Shown here: piece by piece, positions 1-9,145 of the stretch
How positions within the stretch are numbered: the stretch's first letter is position 1
Layout of the letters: the number at the start of each line of letters is the position of its first letter
Assembly: GCA_934229335.1 (NCBI GenBank)
Contig: CAKQDQ010000002.1
Location: 1-64,000, forward strand
Source of the DNA: an uncultured Prevotella sp.
GTDB lineage: Bacteria; Bacteroidota; Bacteroidia; Bacteroidales; Bacteroidaceae
Direction of reading: 5' to 3'
DNA length: 64,000 bases
Translations under genes and position numbers: made by a program
Notes under the pieces: generated by a model
What the model saw: the letters and a program-made list of their open reading frames with translations, nothing else
Database searches by the model: none
What the model was told of the DNA's origin: nothing

Positions 1-1
1 T

Positions 2-39
2 ATTTTATAGGGGTTAGTGCATGCTAACCCCTATAAAAT
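2..39. terminator. Perfect hairpin downstream of asnS
   Basis: Perfect 16-bp inverted repeat (2-17 and 24-39) with the 6-nt loop TGCATG. It lies 8 bp beyond the asnS stop codon. The AT-rich base gives U-rich ends on both strands, so it could stop transcription from either side. Confidence 0.7.
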
Positions 40-47
40 TATGTAAT

Positions 48-1466
48 TTAGAACTCAGCGTTGTTAGGAGTACGTGGGAAAGGAATCACGTCACGTATAT
101 TCTGCATACCAGTAACGAACAGTATGAGACGCTCAAAGCCCAAGCCGAAGCCAGCGTGAGGGCATGAACCATACTTACGTGTGTCGAGATACCACGTCAT
201 ATCCTTCATAGGAATGTTGCGGTCCTCAATTTCCTTCATCAGTTTATCATAGCTCTCTTCACGTACAGAGCCACCAATAATCTCGCCAATCTGTGGGAAC
301 AGCACGTCAGTACCCTGCACAGTCTGTCCGCTCTTGCCGTTGTATCCAGACTCTTTCTCGTCAATCTTCATGTAGAATGCCTTGATAGCCTTAGGATAGT
401 TGGTCATGATGACAGGCTTTTTGAAGTGTTCCTCCACGAGGTAACGCTCGTGCTCAGATGCGAGGTCGTCGCCCCACTCGCATGGGAACTCAAACTTCTT
501 GCCGTTCTTGATAGCCTCTTGCAGTATGCGTATGCCCTCAGTGTAAGGCAGGTGCACGAATTCAGAGTTGAGTACACCCTCAAGACGCTCTATCAAGCCC
601 TTGTCTATCATCTTGTTAAGGAATGCGATGTCGTCCTTACAGTTGTCAAGTGCCCATTTGATACAGAACTTAATGAAGTCCTCTTCCAGCTCCATCAGTT
701 CAGGAAGATCCATGAACGCTACCTCAGGCTCCACCATCCAGAACTCAGCAAGGTGTCGAGGAGTGTTAGAATTTTCTGCGCGGAATGTAGGACCGAAGGT
801 GTAGATAGAACCCAATGCGGTAGCACCCAGTTCGCCTTCCAACTGTCCTGACACTGTAAGAGAGGTCTGTTTTCCGAAGAAGTCGTCAGAATAGTCAATC
901 TTTCCGTCCTCGTCCTTCTTCAGGTCGTAGAGGTTCTTGGTTGTAACCTGGAACATTTGTCCTGCTCCCTCACAGTCGCTGGCAGTAATAAGCGGAGTGT
1001 TGAAGTAGAAATATCCATGCTGATGGAAATAAGTGTGTATTGCCATCGCCATGTTATGACGTATTCTCATTACCGCTCCGAATGTGTTGGTGCGCAAGCG
1101 GAGGTGAGCGTACTGTCTCATGTATTCGAAGGTCTGTCCCTTCTTCTGCATAGGATAGTCGTTACCGCACAGTCCGTATATCTCGATGTCAGTAGCCTGA
1201 ATCTCAGAGCTCTGTCCCTTGCCGAGGCTTTCTACCAGTGTGCCCTGTACGTGTATGCAGGCACCAGTAGTAATCTGCTTCAGCATTTCAGCGTCAAACT
1301 TATTAGGGTCTACTACAATCTGAATGTTATTGATAGTAGAACCATCGTTAAGGGCGATGAAGTCCACCGCCTTGCTTGAGCGATGGGTACGTACCCATCC
1401 TTTTACGTCGATAGCCTTGCCAAAGTCTGTCTGTGCAAGAGCGTCAACAATCTTTGTCCTTTTCAT
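48..1466 (-). CDS. asnS: Asparaginyl-tRNA synthetase
   Basis: Class IIb aminoacyl-tRNA synthetase that charges tRNA-Asn with asparagine in the cytoplasm. The 472 aa are the normal length. An N-terminal OB-fold anticodon-binding domain (about residues 17-100) precedes the catalytic domain. Motif 2 is seen as [15 protein letters not shown] (228-242) and motif 3 as [12 protein letters not shown] (439-450). The asparagine-type C-terminus [10 protein letters not shown] is also present. The start at 1466 is followed at once by conserved sequence. It is preceded by an A/C-rich leader (on the minus strand) without a ribosome binding site, as is usual in Bacteroidetes. It lies downstream of rluB and purB on the same strand, but the spacers contain inverted repeats, so it may not form one transcript with them. 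Confidence 0.97.
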   Translation of the reverse strand: MKRTKIVDALAQTDFGKAIDVKGWVRTHRSSKAVDFIALNDGSTINNIQIVVDPNKFDAEMLKQITTGACIHVQGTLVESLGKGQSSEIQATDIEIYGLCGNDYPMQKKGQTFEYMRQYAHLRLRTNTFGAVMRIRHNMAMAIHTYFHQHGYFYFNTPLITASDCEGAGQMFQVTTKNLYDLKKDEDGKIDYSDDFFGKQTSLTVSGQLEGELGATALGSIYTFGPTFRAENSNTPRHLAEFWMVEPEVAFMDLPELMELEEDFIKFCIKWALDNCKDDIAFLNKMIDKGLIERLEGVLNSEFVHLPYTEGIRILQEAIKNGKKFEFPCEWGDDLASEHERYLVEEHFKKPVIMTNYPKAIKAFYMKIDEKESGYNGKSGQTVQGTDVLFPQIGEIIGGSVREESYDKLMKEIEDRNIPMKDMTWYLDTRKYGSCPHAGFGLGFERLILFVTGMQNIRDVIPFPRTPNNAEF

Positions 1467-1496
1467 TATTTTTGTGTTGTTTTGTCGTTTAGTTGT

Positions 1497-1639
1497 TTTG
1501 TTGTTTAGTTGTCTGTGTTGTTTTGTAGATTTATTATTTTGTCGTTTCTTCCTTTTCTATTTCTTCTTTAGAAATATCGTAAAACGACCAAAGAGCGTAA
1601 CTACTAAACAACTCTTCCACAAAACAACTAAACAACAAA
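1497..1639. repeat. Inverted repeat in the rluB-asnS spacer
   Basis: A perfect 16-bp inverted repeat (1497-1512 and 1624-1639; right arm ACAACTAAACAACAAA) flanks about 110 bp. The left arm lies in the asnS leader and the right arm just beyond the rluB stop. The same A/C-rich word recurs upstream of several other genes in the window. It could act as a weak rluB terminator or as a leader structure. Confidence 0.6.
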
Positions 1640-1647
1640 TCTACGAA

Positions 1648-3114
1648 CTATTCAAATGCGCCCATGCGAAGCATATCCACTTCCTTCTCAGTAAGGAAAC
1701 GCCAATCGCCGCGGCGCAGGTTCTTCTTAGTGAGTCCAGCGAACTGTACGCGATCGAGCTTAATGACTCTGTAGCCCAGGCTCTCGAATATACGGCGTAC
1801 AATACGGTTCTTGCCAGAGTGTATCTCTATCCCCACCTGCTTTTTGTCGTTATCGTTAGCGTATTCAATAGCGTCAGCCTTTATCACACCGTCATCAAGT
1901 TCTATGCCTTCTGCTATCTGGCGCATATCGTTCATAGTAACGTTCTTGTCAAGGAACACGTGGTATACCTTCTTCTTCAAGAACTTAGGGTGAGTCAGCT
2001 TAGAGGCGAGGTCACCGTCGTTAGTAAGCAGAAGCACACCAGTAGTGTTACGGTCAAGGCGTCCTACTGGGTATATGCGCTCAGGACAAGCACCATTAAC
2101 GAGGTCCATTACGGTCTTGCGCTGCTGTGGGTCGTCGCTGGTAGTAACATAATCCTTTGGCTTGTTGAGCAGAACGTACACCTTCTTCTCCAGTGTAACA
2201 GGCTGATCGTGGAACTTCACCTCATCGGTACGCAGAATCTTTGTGCCGAGTTCTGTAACCACCTTGCCGTTAACCGTTACAACACCTGCCTCTATGAAGT
2301 CGTCAGCCTCACGGCGGCTGCACACTCCTGCGTTAGCGAGGAACTTGTTAAGACGTACTGGCTGTGTAGGGTCAATGTTCTTTTCGTTATACTCTATACG
2401 CTTCTTCATAGAGTACTTAGCGTTCGGGTCATAGTCTGGAGTGCGCTGACGGTATCCGTATCCGCCCTGACGGTTGTTGTTATATCCGCCCTGTCGGTTT
2501 CCGTATCCACCGCGCTGCTGGTATCCGCCCTGACGGTTTCCGTAACCGCCGCGCTGCTGATAACCGCCCTGACGGTTGTTGTTGTAACCGCCACGCTGCT
2601 GATAACCGCCACGGTTCTGCTGGTATCCTCCCTGCTCCTGACCGTTTTCGCCGTTGTTGTCGTTATTATATTGACGGTAAGGACGTTGCTGGTATCCTCC
2701 CTGCTGTCCGTAACCGCCACCGCGCTGCTGGTAACCCCCCTGACGGTTGTTGTTGTAACCACCGCGCTGCTGATAGCCCCCCTGACGGTTGTTGTAGCCA
2801 CCGCGCTGCTGATATCCGCCCTGTCGGTTGTTGTAACCACCGCGCTGCTGGTATCCGCCTTCCGCGTTGTCAGAGTTTCTTGTGCTACCGAGACCAGAAC
2901 CGAAGCCCTCTGGCATGAAGCCACCTTCGTTATTGCGGTTGTAAGACTGTCTTGGACGGTCGCCATACTGTGAATGTTCTCCGTAGCCGGCACGTGTTGC
3001 AGTTATGCGCACACGCTGTCTTGGCTGTCTTGGCTGCATGTTGCCCTCACGGGTAGAATCGTTGCCATTAGTGGCTGTACCCTGATCCTGAAACTTTTCG
3101 TTCTCTGTTTCCAT
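1648..3114 (-). CDS. rluB: RluB/RsuA-type 23S rRNA pseudouridine synthase with long low-complexity N-terminal arm
   Basis: Converts a uridine of rRNA to pseudouridine; RluB-type enzymes act on the 23S rRNA of the large subunit. 488 aa. Residues 86-222 are a low-complexity tract built from repeats of the type GGYQQRGGYNNRQ, rich in Gly, Tyr, Gln, Arg and Asn. The S4 RNA-binding domain follows (253-300, starting VRLNKFLANAGVCSRREA). The catalytic domain carries GRLDRNTTG (351-359) with the catalytic Asp354. The enzymatic part is the usual length of about 245 aa, so the arm nearly doubles the protein. Such arms are known on Bacteroidetes RluB proteins. RNA binding or condensate behaviour is inferred from composition. 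The repeat DNA also produces long open frames on the other strand, which are not genes. Confidence 0.93.
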   Translation of the reverse strand: METENEKFQDQGTATNGNDSTREGNMQPRQPRQRVRITATRAGYGEHSQYGDRPRQSYNRNNEGGFMPEGFGSGLGSTRNSDNAEGGYQQRGGYNNRQGGYQQRGGYNNRQGGYQQRGGYNNNRQGGYQQRGGGYGQQGGYQQRPYRQYNNDNNGENGQEQGGYQQNRGGYQQRGGYNNNRQGGYQQRGGYGNRQGGYQQRGGYGNRQGGYNNNRQGGYGYRQRTPDYDPNAKYSMKKRIEYNEKNIDPTQPVRLNKFLANAGVCSRREADDFIEAGVVTVNGKVVTELGTKILRTDEVKFHDQPVTLEKKVYVLLNKPKDYVTTSDDPQQRKTVMDLVNGACPERIYPVGRLDRNTTGVLLLTNDGDLASKLTHPKFLKKKVYHVFLDKNVTMNDMRQIAEGIELDDGVIKADAIEYANDNDKKQVGIEIHSGKNRIVRRIFESLGYRVIKLDRVQFAGLTKKNLRRGDWRFLTEKEVDMLRMGAFE

Positions 3115-3256
3115 TGAATCTAAATTTTTTTGAGTGATAAATTTTGTTTAATATAGGTTTAATTGTGAAGTGATAGGTGGCCTCACGGCCAAAAAGTTAT
3201 TAATTAAATTACTTTCTTCTTATCTTCAGCAAAAATCTTCCTTTTCGTTATCTTAT

Positions 3257-3299
3257 TTTTTTTCTGTCCACATACCTTCGCGGTAGCGGACAGAAAAAT
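3257..3299. repeat. Hairpin between purB and rluB
   Basis: Inverted repeat with arms TTTTTCTGTCC and GGACAGAAAAA and an inner TACC/GGTA stem. Neither strand has an unpaired U-tract after the stem, so it is not a textbook terminator. It may still end the purB transcript or protect its 3' end. Confidence 0.5.
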
Positions 3300-3398
3300 A
3301 TATGCTTTGTTGCGTTTTCGACGTTATTAAATAGGTGTTCATTATTATTTTAATATTCTTAATAATGCAAGAACACGAATTTATTTATTTGTAGTAAC

Positions 3399-3415
3399 AA
3401 TTTTGAATACTTACT
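3399..3415. repeat. 17-bp sequence shared with the foldback upstream of dnaA
   Basis: AATTTTGAATACTTACT at 3399-3415 is identical to 23101-23117, the right end of the foldback before dnaA. It runs up to the purB stop codon. A weaker inverted match (TAAATAGGTGTTCA, near 3326-3340) suggests a short decayed foldback of about 90 bp. Confidence 0.5.
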
Positions 3416-4782
3416 TATATGCCAGTATAGTTGCTTGGCGTTATCGCCATCAGCTCTGCCTTAACCGCATCGCTAACCTCTAACGTCTTGATGAAGTCGT
3501 GTATTGTCTCCTCGTCCATGTGCTTGTTGGTACGTGTCAGAGCCTTCAGAGCCTCGTAAGGGTGAGGATAAGCCTCACGGCGCAGTATGGTCTGTATAGC
3601 CTCTGCTACTACCGCCCATGTGTTGTCGAGGTCTTTCTGTAGAGCTTCCTCATTAAGTATAAGCTTGCGCAGACCCTTCAGTGTGCTCTGTATGGCGATA
3701 ATACTGTGACCGAGAGGCACACCGATGTTGCGAAGTACGGTAGAGTCGGTAAGGTCACGCTGCAAGCGGCTTACTGGCAACTTCTGAGCGAGGAACTGCA
3801 AGATGGCGTTAGCAATGCCGAGGTTACCCTCTGAGTTCTCATAGTCAATAGGATTGACCTTGTGAGGCATTGCGCTTGAGCCTACTTCGCCAGCCTTGAT
3901 CTTCTGCTTGAAGTATTCCATAGAGATGTACATCCAGAAGTCGCGGTCGAGGTCGATGATTATAGTGTTGATACGGCGCACAGCATCGAAGATAGCTCCG
4001 AGGTGGTCGTAGTTTGAAATCTGCGTAGTGTATTGCTCACGCTGCAGACCTAACTTCTCACTTACGAATTTATTGCCAAACTCTCTCCAGTCATACTCTG
4101 GGTATGCCACGTGGTGAGCGTTGAAGTTACCTGTAGCTCCACCGAATTTTGCAGTGTATTTGCACTGCTTCAGTAGGTCGAGCTGCTCTTGCAAGCGGTA
4201 TACAAACACCATGATTTCCTTGCCGAGGCGTGTTGGCGACGCTGGCTGACCGTGAGTCTTCGCGAGCATTGGCACGTCTTTCCATTCCGTAGCGTAGTCG
4301 TTAAGCTGCGCTATCAGCTCCTCTACTTGTGGAATAAATACCTCTGCGAGAGCTTCCTTTACAGAGAGAGGCACACTGGTATTGTTGATATCCTGTGAGG
4401 TAAGACCAAAGTGTATGAACTCACGGCTACGCTCAAAGTAGCCTTTGCCAAGCTTAGTCTCCTCAAGGGCGTCTAATTTCTCTTTTATGAAATACTCTAC
4501 AGCCTTGACGTCGTGGTTTGTGACCTTTTCAATGTCCTTCACACGTTGAGCGTCTTCCTCTGAGAAATTTACGTATATGTCACGCAGAGTAGGGAAGAGA
4601 CTCTTGTCAAAGTCCTTTAATTGTGGGAGTGGTAACTCACACAGGGTGATGAAATATTCAATTTCTACGCGCACCCTGTACTTGATAAGTGCGTATTCAG
4701 AGAAGAACTTTGCCAGTTCCTCTGTCTTTCCACGGTAGCGTCCATCAATAGGCGAGATGGCTGTAAGTAAATCAAGATTCAT
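3415..4782 (-). CDS. purB: Adenylosuccinate lyase
   Basis: Acts twice in purine synthesis: it releases fumarate from SAICAR and from adenylosuccinate. The 455 aa are typical. The fumarase/aspartase-superfamily signature GSSAMPHKVNPIDYENSEG is at 301-319, with the catalytic Ser in GSS. The THGQPASPTRLGKE block (176-189) carries the general-acid His. The start at 4782 opens directly with MNLDLLTAISPIDGRY, the conserved N-terminus of the family. A minus-strand -7 box lies about 33 bp upstream. Another purine gene is not seen nearby, so purB stands alone here. Confidence 0.97.
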   Translation of the reverse strand: MNLDLLTAISPIDGRYRGKTEELAKFFSEYALIKYRVRVEIEYFITLCELPLPQLKDFDKSLFPTLRDIYVNFSEEDAQRVKDIEKVTNHDVKAVEYFIKEKLDALEETKLGKGYFERSREFIHFGLTSQDINNTSVPLSVKEALAEVFIPQVEELIAQLNDYATEWKDVPMLAKTHGQPASPTRLGKEIMVFVYRLQEQLDLLKQCKYTAKFGGATGNFNAHHVAYPEYDWREFGNKFVSEKLGLQREQYTTQISNYDHLGAIFDAVRRINTIIIDLDRDFWMYISMEYFKQKIKAGEVGSSAMPHKVNPIDYENSEGNLGIANAILQFLAQKLPVSRLQRDLTDSTVLRNIGVPLGHSIIAIQSTLKGLRKLILNEEALQKDLDNTWAVVAEAIQTILRREAYPHPYEALKALTRTNKHMDEETIHDFIKTLEVSDAVKAELMAITPSNYTGI

Positions 4783-4814
4783 GTTTCTATTATGGTTGAT
4801 AAATAAAATCGTGG

Positions 4815-4822
4815 CAAAGGTA
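4815..4822 (-). promoter_or_regulatory. Probable -7 box of the purB promoter
   Basis: CAAAGGTA on the plus strand reads TACCTTTG on the minus strand and matches the Bacteroidetes -7 consensus TAnnTTTG. It lies 33 bp before the purB start. No clear TTG is seen 19-20 bp further upstream, so the call is tentative. Confidence 0.5.
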
Positions 4823-4961
4823 CAGAAAATAATTGGAATTACCTAATACTATAAGGATTTTTTTAGCTTATTTTTTAATTAGGTGCGATTTGTTGTGTAC
4901 GAGAACAATGTATGAAGACGATGGAGTAAAAATACTCGCTTTTGCGGTTGGTGGATAAAAT

Positions 4962-5391
4962 CTATTACTGTCCGCTTAAAAATATGGTAGAAATCTTGGC
5001 TTAAAGCGGGCTGAAAGCCCAATGAGCGCATAGCCCAGGGCAAGCGTAGCGACACCCTGGGTATTGTGGTATTGTCAGTGATGCGCTCTGAAAGAGCAAA
5101 AGTGTTAATCCTTAGTTGTGTGTTCCTTGTTGTAATTACGCCATACGATTCTAAAATATTTCGGTACTCATCTTGAGACGACATTTCCATGTGATGCATA
5201 TCGTCATTGTTCTCAACGGCTGTGCCATATCTATTACGCTTTTGCTCTTTCAGAGCGTTGATGAGATGGTGCTCGGTTTTCATACCCAGGGTGTCGCTAC
5301 GCTTGCCCTGGGCTATGTGCTTGTTGGGCCTTCAGCCCGTCTTCGCCAAAAACTGATACTTCAGTAAATCGTGTTTTGTGGACAGTAATAG
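4962..5391. repeat. 430-bp foldback repeat, REP-like
   Basis: The ends are a perfect 12-bp inverted repeat, CTATTACTGTCC (4962-4973) and its complement (5380-5391). Inside are long inverted blocks. The GC-rich block with GCCCAGGGCAAGCGTAGCG near 5031-5058 is mirrored near 5282-5310. The block GCGCTCTGAAAGAGCAAAA near 5083-5101 is mirrored near 5237-5255. About 130 bp in the centre is unique. It resembles the dispersed REP-type palindromes of Prevotella and Bacteroides genomes. No transposase is present. Open frames here are by-products of the repeat. Confidence 0.75.
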
Positions 5392-5957
5392 GTGAAATCG
5401 TTAGGTGTATATGAATATCAAGATGAAAGTTAATGAGCCTTCATTTTGACAATATGACAAAATAAAAATGTCGTCTTGATATTGCAAAATAGAGAGGGAT
5501 AGCTTAGGTAGACTGATACAGAAAGAGCTTTCGTGGAATGGAGAATACGAAAAGGCTGCTTTTGTGGTGCGATTGCAGTGCTTTCGTGGTGCGAAAGCAT
5601 TGAGATTATGACGCATAAGGGGCTCTTTTGAAGTGTTATAACTATAGGATAATGGGATAAAAAGTGCTTTGTTTTAGAGAAGGAGAAACGTAATCGCTTT
5701 ATAATTAGTGAGATGTAAAAATGGGCGAGAATAAGGAATACCGTTCGGAAGTTCATCTTGTACGTAAATATCTCGTGCATTTGGCGTTTGAAAAAATCAA
5801 AGTGAAATAAAAAAGATGGTAATATTGCGCAAAGTGTCAAAATGCGGAGCGTTGTCATTATTGGGTGTTTTGTACTATTAGAAAGATGCTCGTTGACTGC
5901 GTGTACGGAAAGATTTGTGTATTATATGGTATATTTTGAATAAAAAAAATCGGAAAT
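5392..5957. other. Gene-free stretch upstream of the lipoprotein operon
   Basis: No credible gene is seen. The stretch is AT-rich and holds an imperfect inverted repeat at 5411-5481 (arms AATATCAAGATGA and TCGTCTTGATATT) and 22-bp periodic repeats at 5524-5611. Short minus-strand frames of 60-140 codons have low-complexity compositions and no recognisable domain. Confidence 0.6.
5524..5611. repeat. 22-bp periodic degenerate repeat, locus 1
   Basis: Four consecutive 22-bp units (starts 5524, 5546, 5568, 5590) share the word GCTTTCGTGG or its complement-like form TGCGAAAGC in fixed phase. It belongs to the same family as the repeats at 24629, 35825, 46387 and 56492. Confidence 0.6.
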
Positions 5958-5958
5958 A

Positions 5959-5990
5959 TTTGCATGAATAATTCTTTTTTCTTAACTTTG
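5959..5990 (+). promoter_or_regulatory. Promoter of the lipoprotein/OmpA cluster
   Basis: -33 element TTTG (5959-5962) and -7 element TAACTTTG (5983-5990) are separated by 20 bp, a good Bacteroidetes promoter. Transcription would start near 5997, giving a leader of about 140 nt before the 6135 start. Confidence 0.75.
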
Positions 5991-6134
5991 CACGTGAATA
6001 TACTTAAAAGCAAAACTAACATAGTAAGATATAATGTTTGCGCACGCACGCAGGTTATTAATTTGATTTTTGAGAACTAAACAATTCTACGAAAAGATAA
6101 GTAATTAAATATTAACTCTTAATTAACAAGAACA

Positions 6135-9125
6135 ATGAGAATCATTACAAAATTCATGCTCGCATGTGCGGTTGTCGGTTCTGGGTCTCTTACATCATGT
6201 AAGGACTACTCTGAGGAGGATACTATCGATGTACGCATCGATACGCAGAACCAGCTAAAGAAGATGCAGCAGCAGATCAGCGATCTTATCGCGAAGATCG
6301 AGGCGTCACAGTGTGGTTGCGACGGTGTGTCTATCGTGAGGAATGCTGACGGTACTTTTACCGTTAAGGATAAGAACGGCACTGCGGTTACTGTTCCTGC
6401 CAACGCTATCGACCAACCTAAGACCGATGAAAACGGTACATATATTGAGGGCGCGAACGGAACAAGGATATATATCCCTACAGTTGAGACTGAGGACGAC
6501 GGTAAGACTTATATCGTTATAGGTGAAAAAAGATACGAGATTCCTGAGCAGGGACCTAAAGCAACTATCAATGGTGATGTGATTACTATCACTAACCCTG
6601 ACAATACTTCTTGGTCTTTCGATAAGAACTCTATACCTACTGTTCCTAACATCACTGTTAGTGGTGACAACAATAATATTATCACCGTAAAAGATAATGA
6701 CGGCAAGACTTGGACTTTCGATAAGTCTACTATCGGTACTATACCTGCTGTTCCTGCTATAACTGTTAATGGCGATAAGATTACAATTACAGATACTGGT
6801 GGCAATGAATGGGAATTTGATAAGTCAAATACCGGTGGTGCTGGTTGTAACTGTAAGGTGACTATCAATAGTGACAAAACAGTCACTATTACAGATGGTA
6901 CTACTACTGCTACTGTCCCTACAGGTACTTACACGTTTGATGCAAGTCAGGATAACGAAAAGGTTTATCTCGACCTCAACGGAAAGAAGGTTGAGTTCAG
7001 AAAAGTTACATCTGACGTATGGTACGAAACAGACGCTGATGGCAACGAGGTAATCTGTATTCAGAAGTACAATGCTGACGGCACAAAGAAGGGTGAGGTT
7101 AAGAAGATAACCGTAAAGGAGCCTACTACAGTTGACCTTACACAGATTAAGGCAGACATAAAGACTGCCCTCACTGAGCTTTACGGTGAAGGCGGTACAT
7201 CGGCTTCGCCAAAGGCAGGCTCTGTTGCTGACAGACTCAATAAGCTTGAAGACGTGACATCAACCATCTATGGTGATGGCGGAACAGCAGAGAATCCTAC
7301 ACCGACATCTATCTTTGGTCGCTTGAACGCTATCGACTCGCAGCTCGATGAAATCCTTAGCCGTCTCGGAAATCTTGAGGATGCTCGCGCTAAGCAGGTT
7401 ACAGGCATCATTGTGCAGCAGGTGCACAACCCAGCTTTCGGCTCTTATAACTCTATCATGACTAACGTTCAGACCAATATGCTCGTTGCATACTATGGTC
7501 TGGCCAAGAATATCGTAACGTTCCCGTCTAATGATGATGAGAGTATTGAAAAGACTATAATCAGAAATGGTAACCTGATTATGAAGGGTACAGGCAACGC
7601 TGGTAATGTATATGTAACAATTAACCCTAACACTGTAGACTTCACAGGCATGGATAACTGTCTGACACTTGTGAACAGTCAGGACGAAGAGTGTGCGGTT
7701 AAGCTCGGTGCGGTGCGTAAGACTGACGATATTCTCTCTCTTGGCTACACACGTGCGGTAAACAATGGCTTCTATACCGTTCCTGCCACTATTGATCCAG
7801 CAGGTCTTGGTGATCCTAACGTACACATTACTGTAGATAAGAGTGCTATCAAGAATGCTCTGAAGGAACTTGTTAGCGTTAGAGATAAGCAGGGAGCTAA
7901 GATTGCTCTGAAGGACTTGGCTAATGTTGCTGTTAACGTTGCTGGTGCTTTGAATATGGAGGCACAGGGCGTTAAGTGTTCTTGGACAGATAAGTATGGT
8001 GAGCATAGCGTTTACTCTAACTACAATATCGCAGCTCTCGCTGCTTCTCCACTCGGCTTTACATCTGTTGACGGAGTGTTTGAGAGCAACGGTGCTTACT
8101 GGAAGGCTTACGGAAACACTAAGACGCTTGTAACAAAGGCTGCCAAGAAGTTGGGCAAGACGCTTTCAGACCAGATTAACAAGCAGTTCATGCTCGACAA
8201 GTTGCATGGTGACATCGCTGACATCCAGGCAAAGTTCAACCACATTGACGAGATTAAGCCTCTCGATGGCAAGATTATCATGGACGCTAATGTAACTGTT
8301 GGCCCATTCACTGATATTCCTGTTGGTCCATTTACACAGGATGTTACTGTGACAGTTCCATCACAGAACGTTCCTACTGGCGATATGTCTGTTAGAACAA
8401 CTGTAATGATTGACGTTCCAGAGTCATACGACCCTGCTACAGGTACATTCACTACACGTCAGGAACCACGTGAGGTAACAGCTGTTATACCATCTACTAC
8501 TATCGCTGTTCCGGGTCAGACGGTAACCGTTCCTGTTACTATCCCTGTACAGTATGTTACTATTCCTGCTCAGACTGTAAATGTCAAGATGGATATTACT
8601 GATCAGGTTAACAGTATCTTCAATAGCATGATTGGTGATGTTAACCAGGGCTTCAAGGACGTTAACGACCTTATTGATGCACTCAACGAGGCTCTTGTTG
8701 ACGTGAACCTCATGCTCGACAATATCAACAAGCTGCAGAACAAGCTGGAGAGCGGTAGCTATCTCGCTGGTATCTACAAATACATGGACAAGATTGCTAA
8801 CGGTGTAGCTAAGTATACACCTGAGCTCTTCAAGCCAATATTGCTCGTTAACTCTGCAAACGGTTTCGGTATCTGCGGATTCCAGGGTGCTCCTTCTGTA
8901 GTATCAGGCAGCGTTGTTGTTGCTCCTACTACATGGACTGCTGAACTCCTCACTCCTGTATTCAAGAAGTACATTCGTGTTAACGGTGGTAAGGGACAGT
9001 ATGTCGACGGTTATACTCTTGACATTACTTCACAGCTCAAGCCTGGTGTTAACACTGTTGAGTACCGTGCTCTTGACTATCAGGGCGAAGAGTGGTCAGA
9101 CACATACCAGATTATCGTTAAGTAA
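6135..9125 (+). CDS. Large surface lipoprotein of unknown function (996 aa)
   Basis: Not assigned to a named gene. It has a signal peptide ending in the lipobox LTSC with Cys22 as lipidation site, then a short heptad stretch (about 35-58). Next come about three tandem beta-type repeats (about 144-262) built on a pattern like ITVNGDKITITD followed by W-x-FDKS. A Pro/Val/Thr-rich segment (about 710-820) is followed by a second helical, coiled-coil-like stretch (about 825-880), rich in Asn, Asp and Leu. The start of the chain resembles Bacteroidales lipoproteins annotated as PL29 N-terminal/DUF4988, but no lyase domain is visible. It heads a same-strand cluster with a lipoprotein and an OmpA-like protein, so an outer-membrane or surface structural role is likely. 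Confidence 0.85.
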   Translation: MRIITKFMLACAVVGSGSLTSCKDYSEEDTIDVRIDTQNQLKKMQQQISDLIAKIEASQCGCDGVSIVRNADGTFTVKDKNGTAVTVPANAIDQPKTDENGTYIEGANGTRIYIPTVETEDDGKTYIVIGEKRYEIPEQGPKATINGDVITITNPDNTSWSFDKNSIPTVPNITVSGDNNNIITVKDNDGKTWTFDKSTIGTIPAVPAITVNGDKITITDTGGNEWEFDKSNTGGAGCNCKVTINSDKTVTITDGTTTATVPTGTYTFDASQDNEKVYLDLNGKKVEFRKVTSDVWYETDADGNEVICIQKYNADGTKKGEVKKITVKEPTTVDLTQIKADIKTALTELYGEGGTSASPKAGSVADRLNKLEDVTSTIYGDGGTAENPTPTSIFGRLNAIDSQLDEILSRLGNLEDARAKQVTGIIVQQVHNPAFGSYNSIMTNVQTNMLVAYYGLAKNIVTFPSNDDESIEKTIIRNGNLIMKGTGNAGNVYVTINPNTVDFTGMDNCLTLVNSQDEECAVKLGAVRKTDDILSLGYTRAVNNGFYTVPATIDPAGLGDPNVHITVDKSAIKNALKELVSVRDKQGAKIALKDLANVAVNVAGALNMEAQGVKCSWTDKYGEHSVYSNYNIAALAASPLGFTSVDGVFESNGAYWKAYGNTKTLVTKAAKKLGKTLSDQINKQFMLDKLHGDIADIQAKFNHIDEIKPLDGKIIMDANVTVGPFTDIPVGPFTQDVTVTVPSQNVPTGDMSVRTTVMIDVPESYDPATGTFTTRQEPREVTAVIPSTTIAVPGQTVTVPVTIPVQYVTIPAQTVNVKMDITDQVNSIFNSMIGDVNQGFKDVNDLIDALNEALVDVNLMLDNINKLQNKLESGSYLAGIYKYMDKIANGVAKYTPELFKPILLVNSANGFGICGFQGAPSVVSGSVVVAPTTWTAELLTPVFKKYIRVNGGKGQYVDGYTLDITSQLKPGVNTVEYRALDYQGEEWSDTYQIIVK

Positions 9126-9145
9126 TACGAGGAGGTATATTATAA

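Noticed and set aside
1324-2973. 549-codon open frame on the plus strand
   Set aside because: It lies opposite asnS and rluB. Its length comes from the repetitive Gly/Gln/Arg codons of rluB read backwards, giving Val/Leu/Thr runs with no domain.
3257-3299. Classical intrinsic terminator for purB
   Set aside because: The stem lacks a U-tract on either strand; kept only as a hairpin.
4879-5283. 134-codon frame in the foldback
   Set aside because: Its sequence follows the inverted repeat arms; no start signal or family was recognised.
5401-6049. Several short minus-strand frames upstream of the lipoprotein operon
   Set aside because: They overlap one another, are rich in Phe/Leu/Ser from AT-rich DNA, and lack any domain or promoter.
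7260-8006. 248-codon minus-strand frame
   Set aside because: It lies wholly opposite the 996-aa lipoprotein gene, has no promoter and no recognisable motif.
6135-9125. Polysaccharide lyase assignment for the 996-aa lipoprotein
   Set aside because: Only the N-terminal region resembles the PL29/DUF4988 type; no lyase catalytic domain could be seen.
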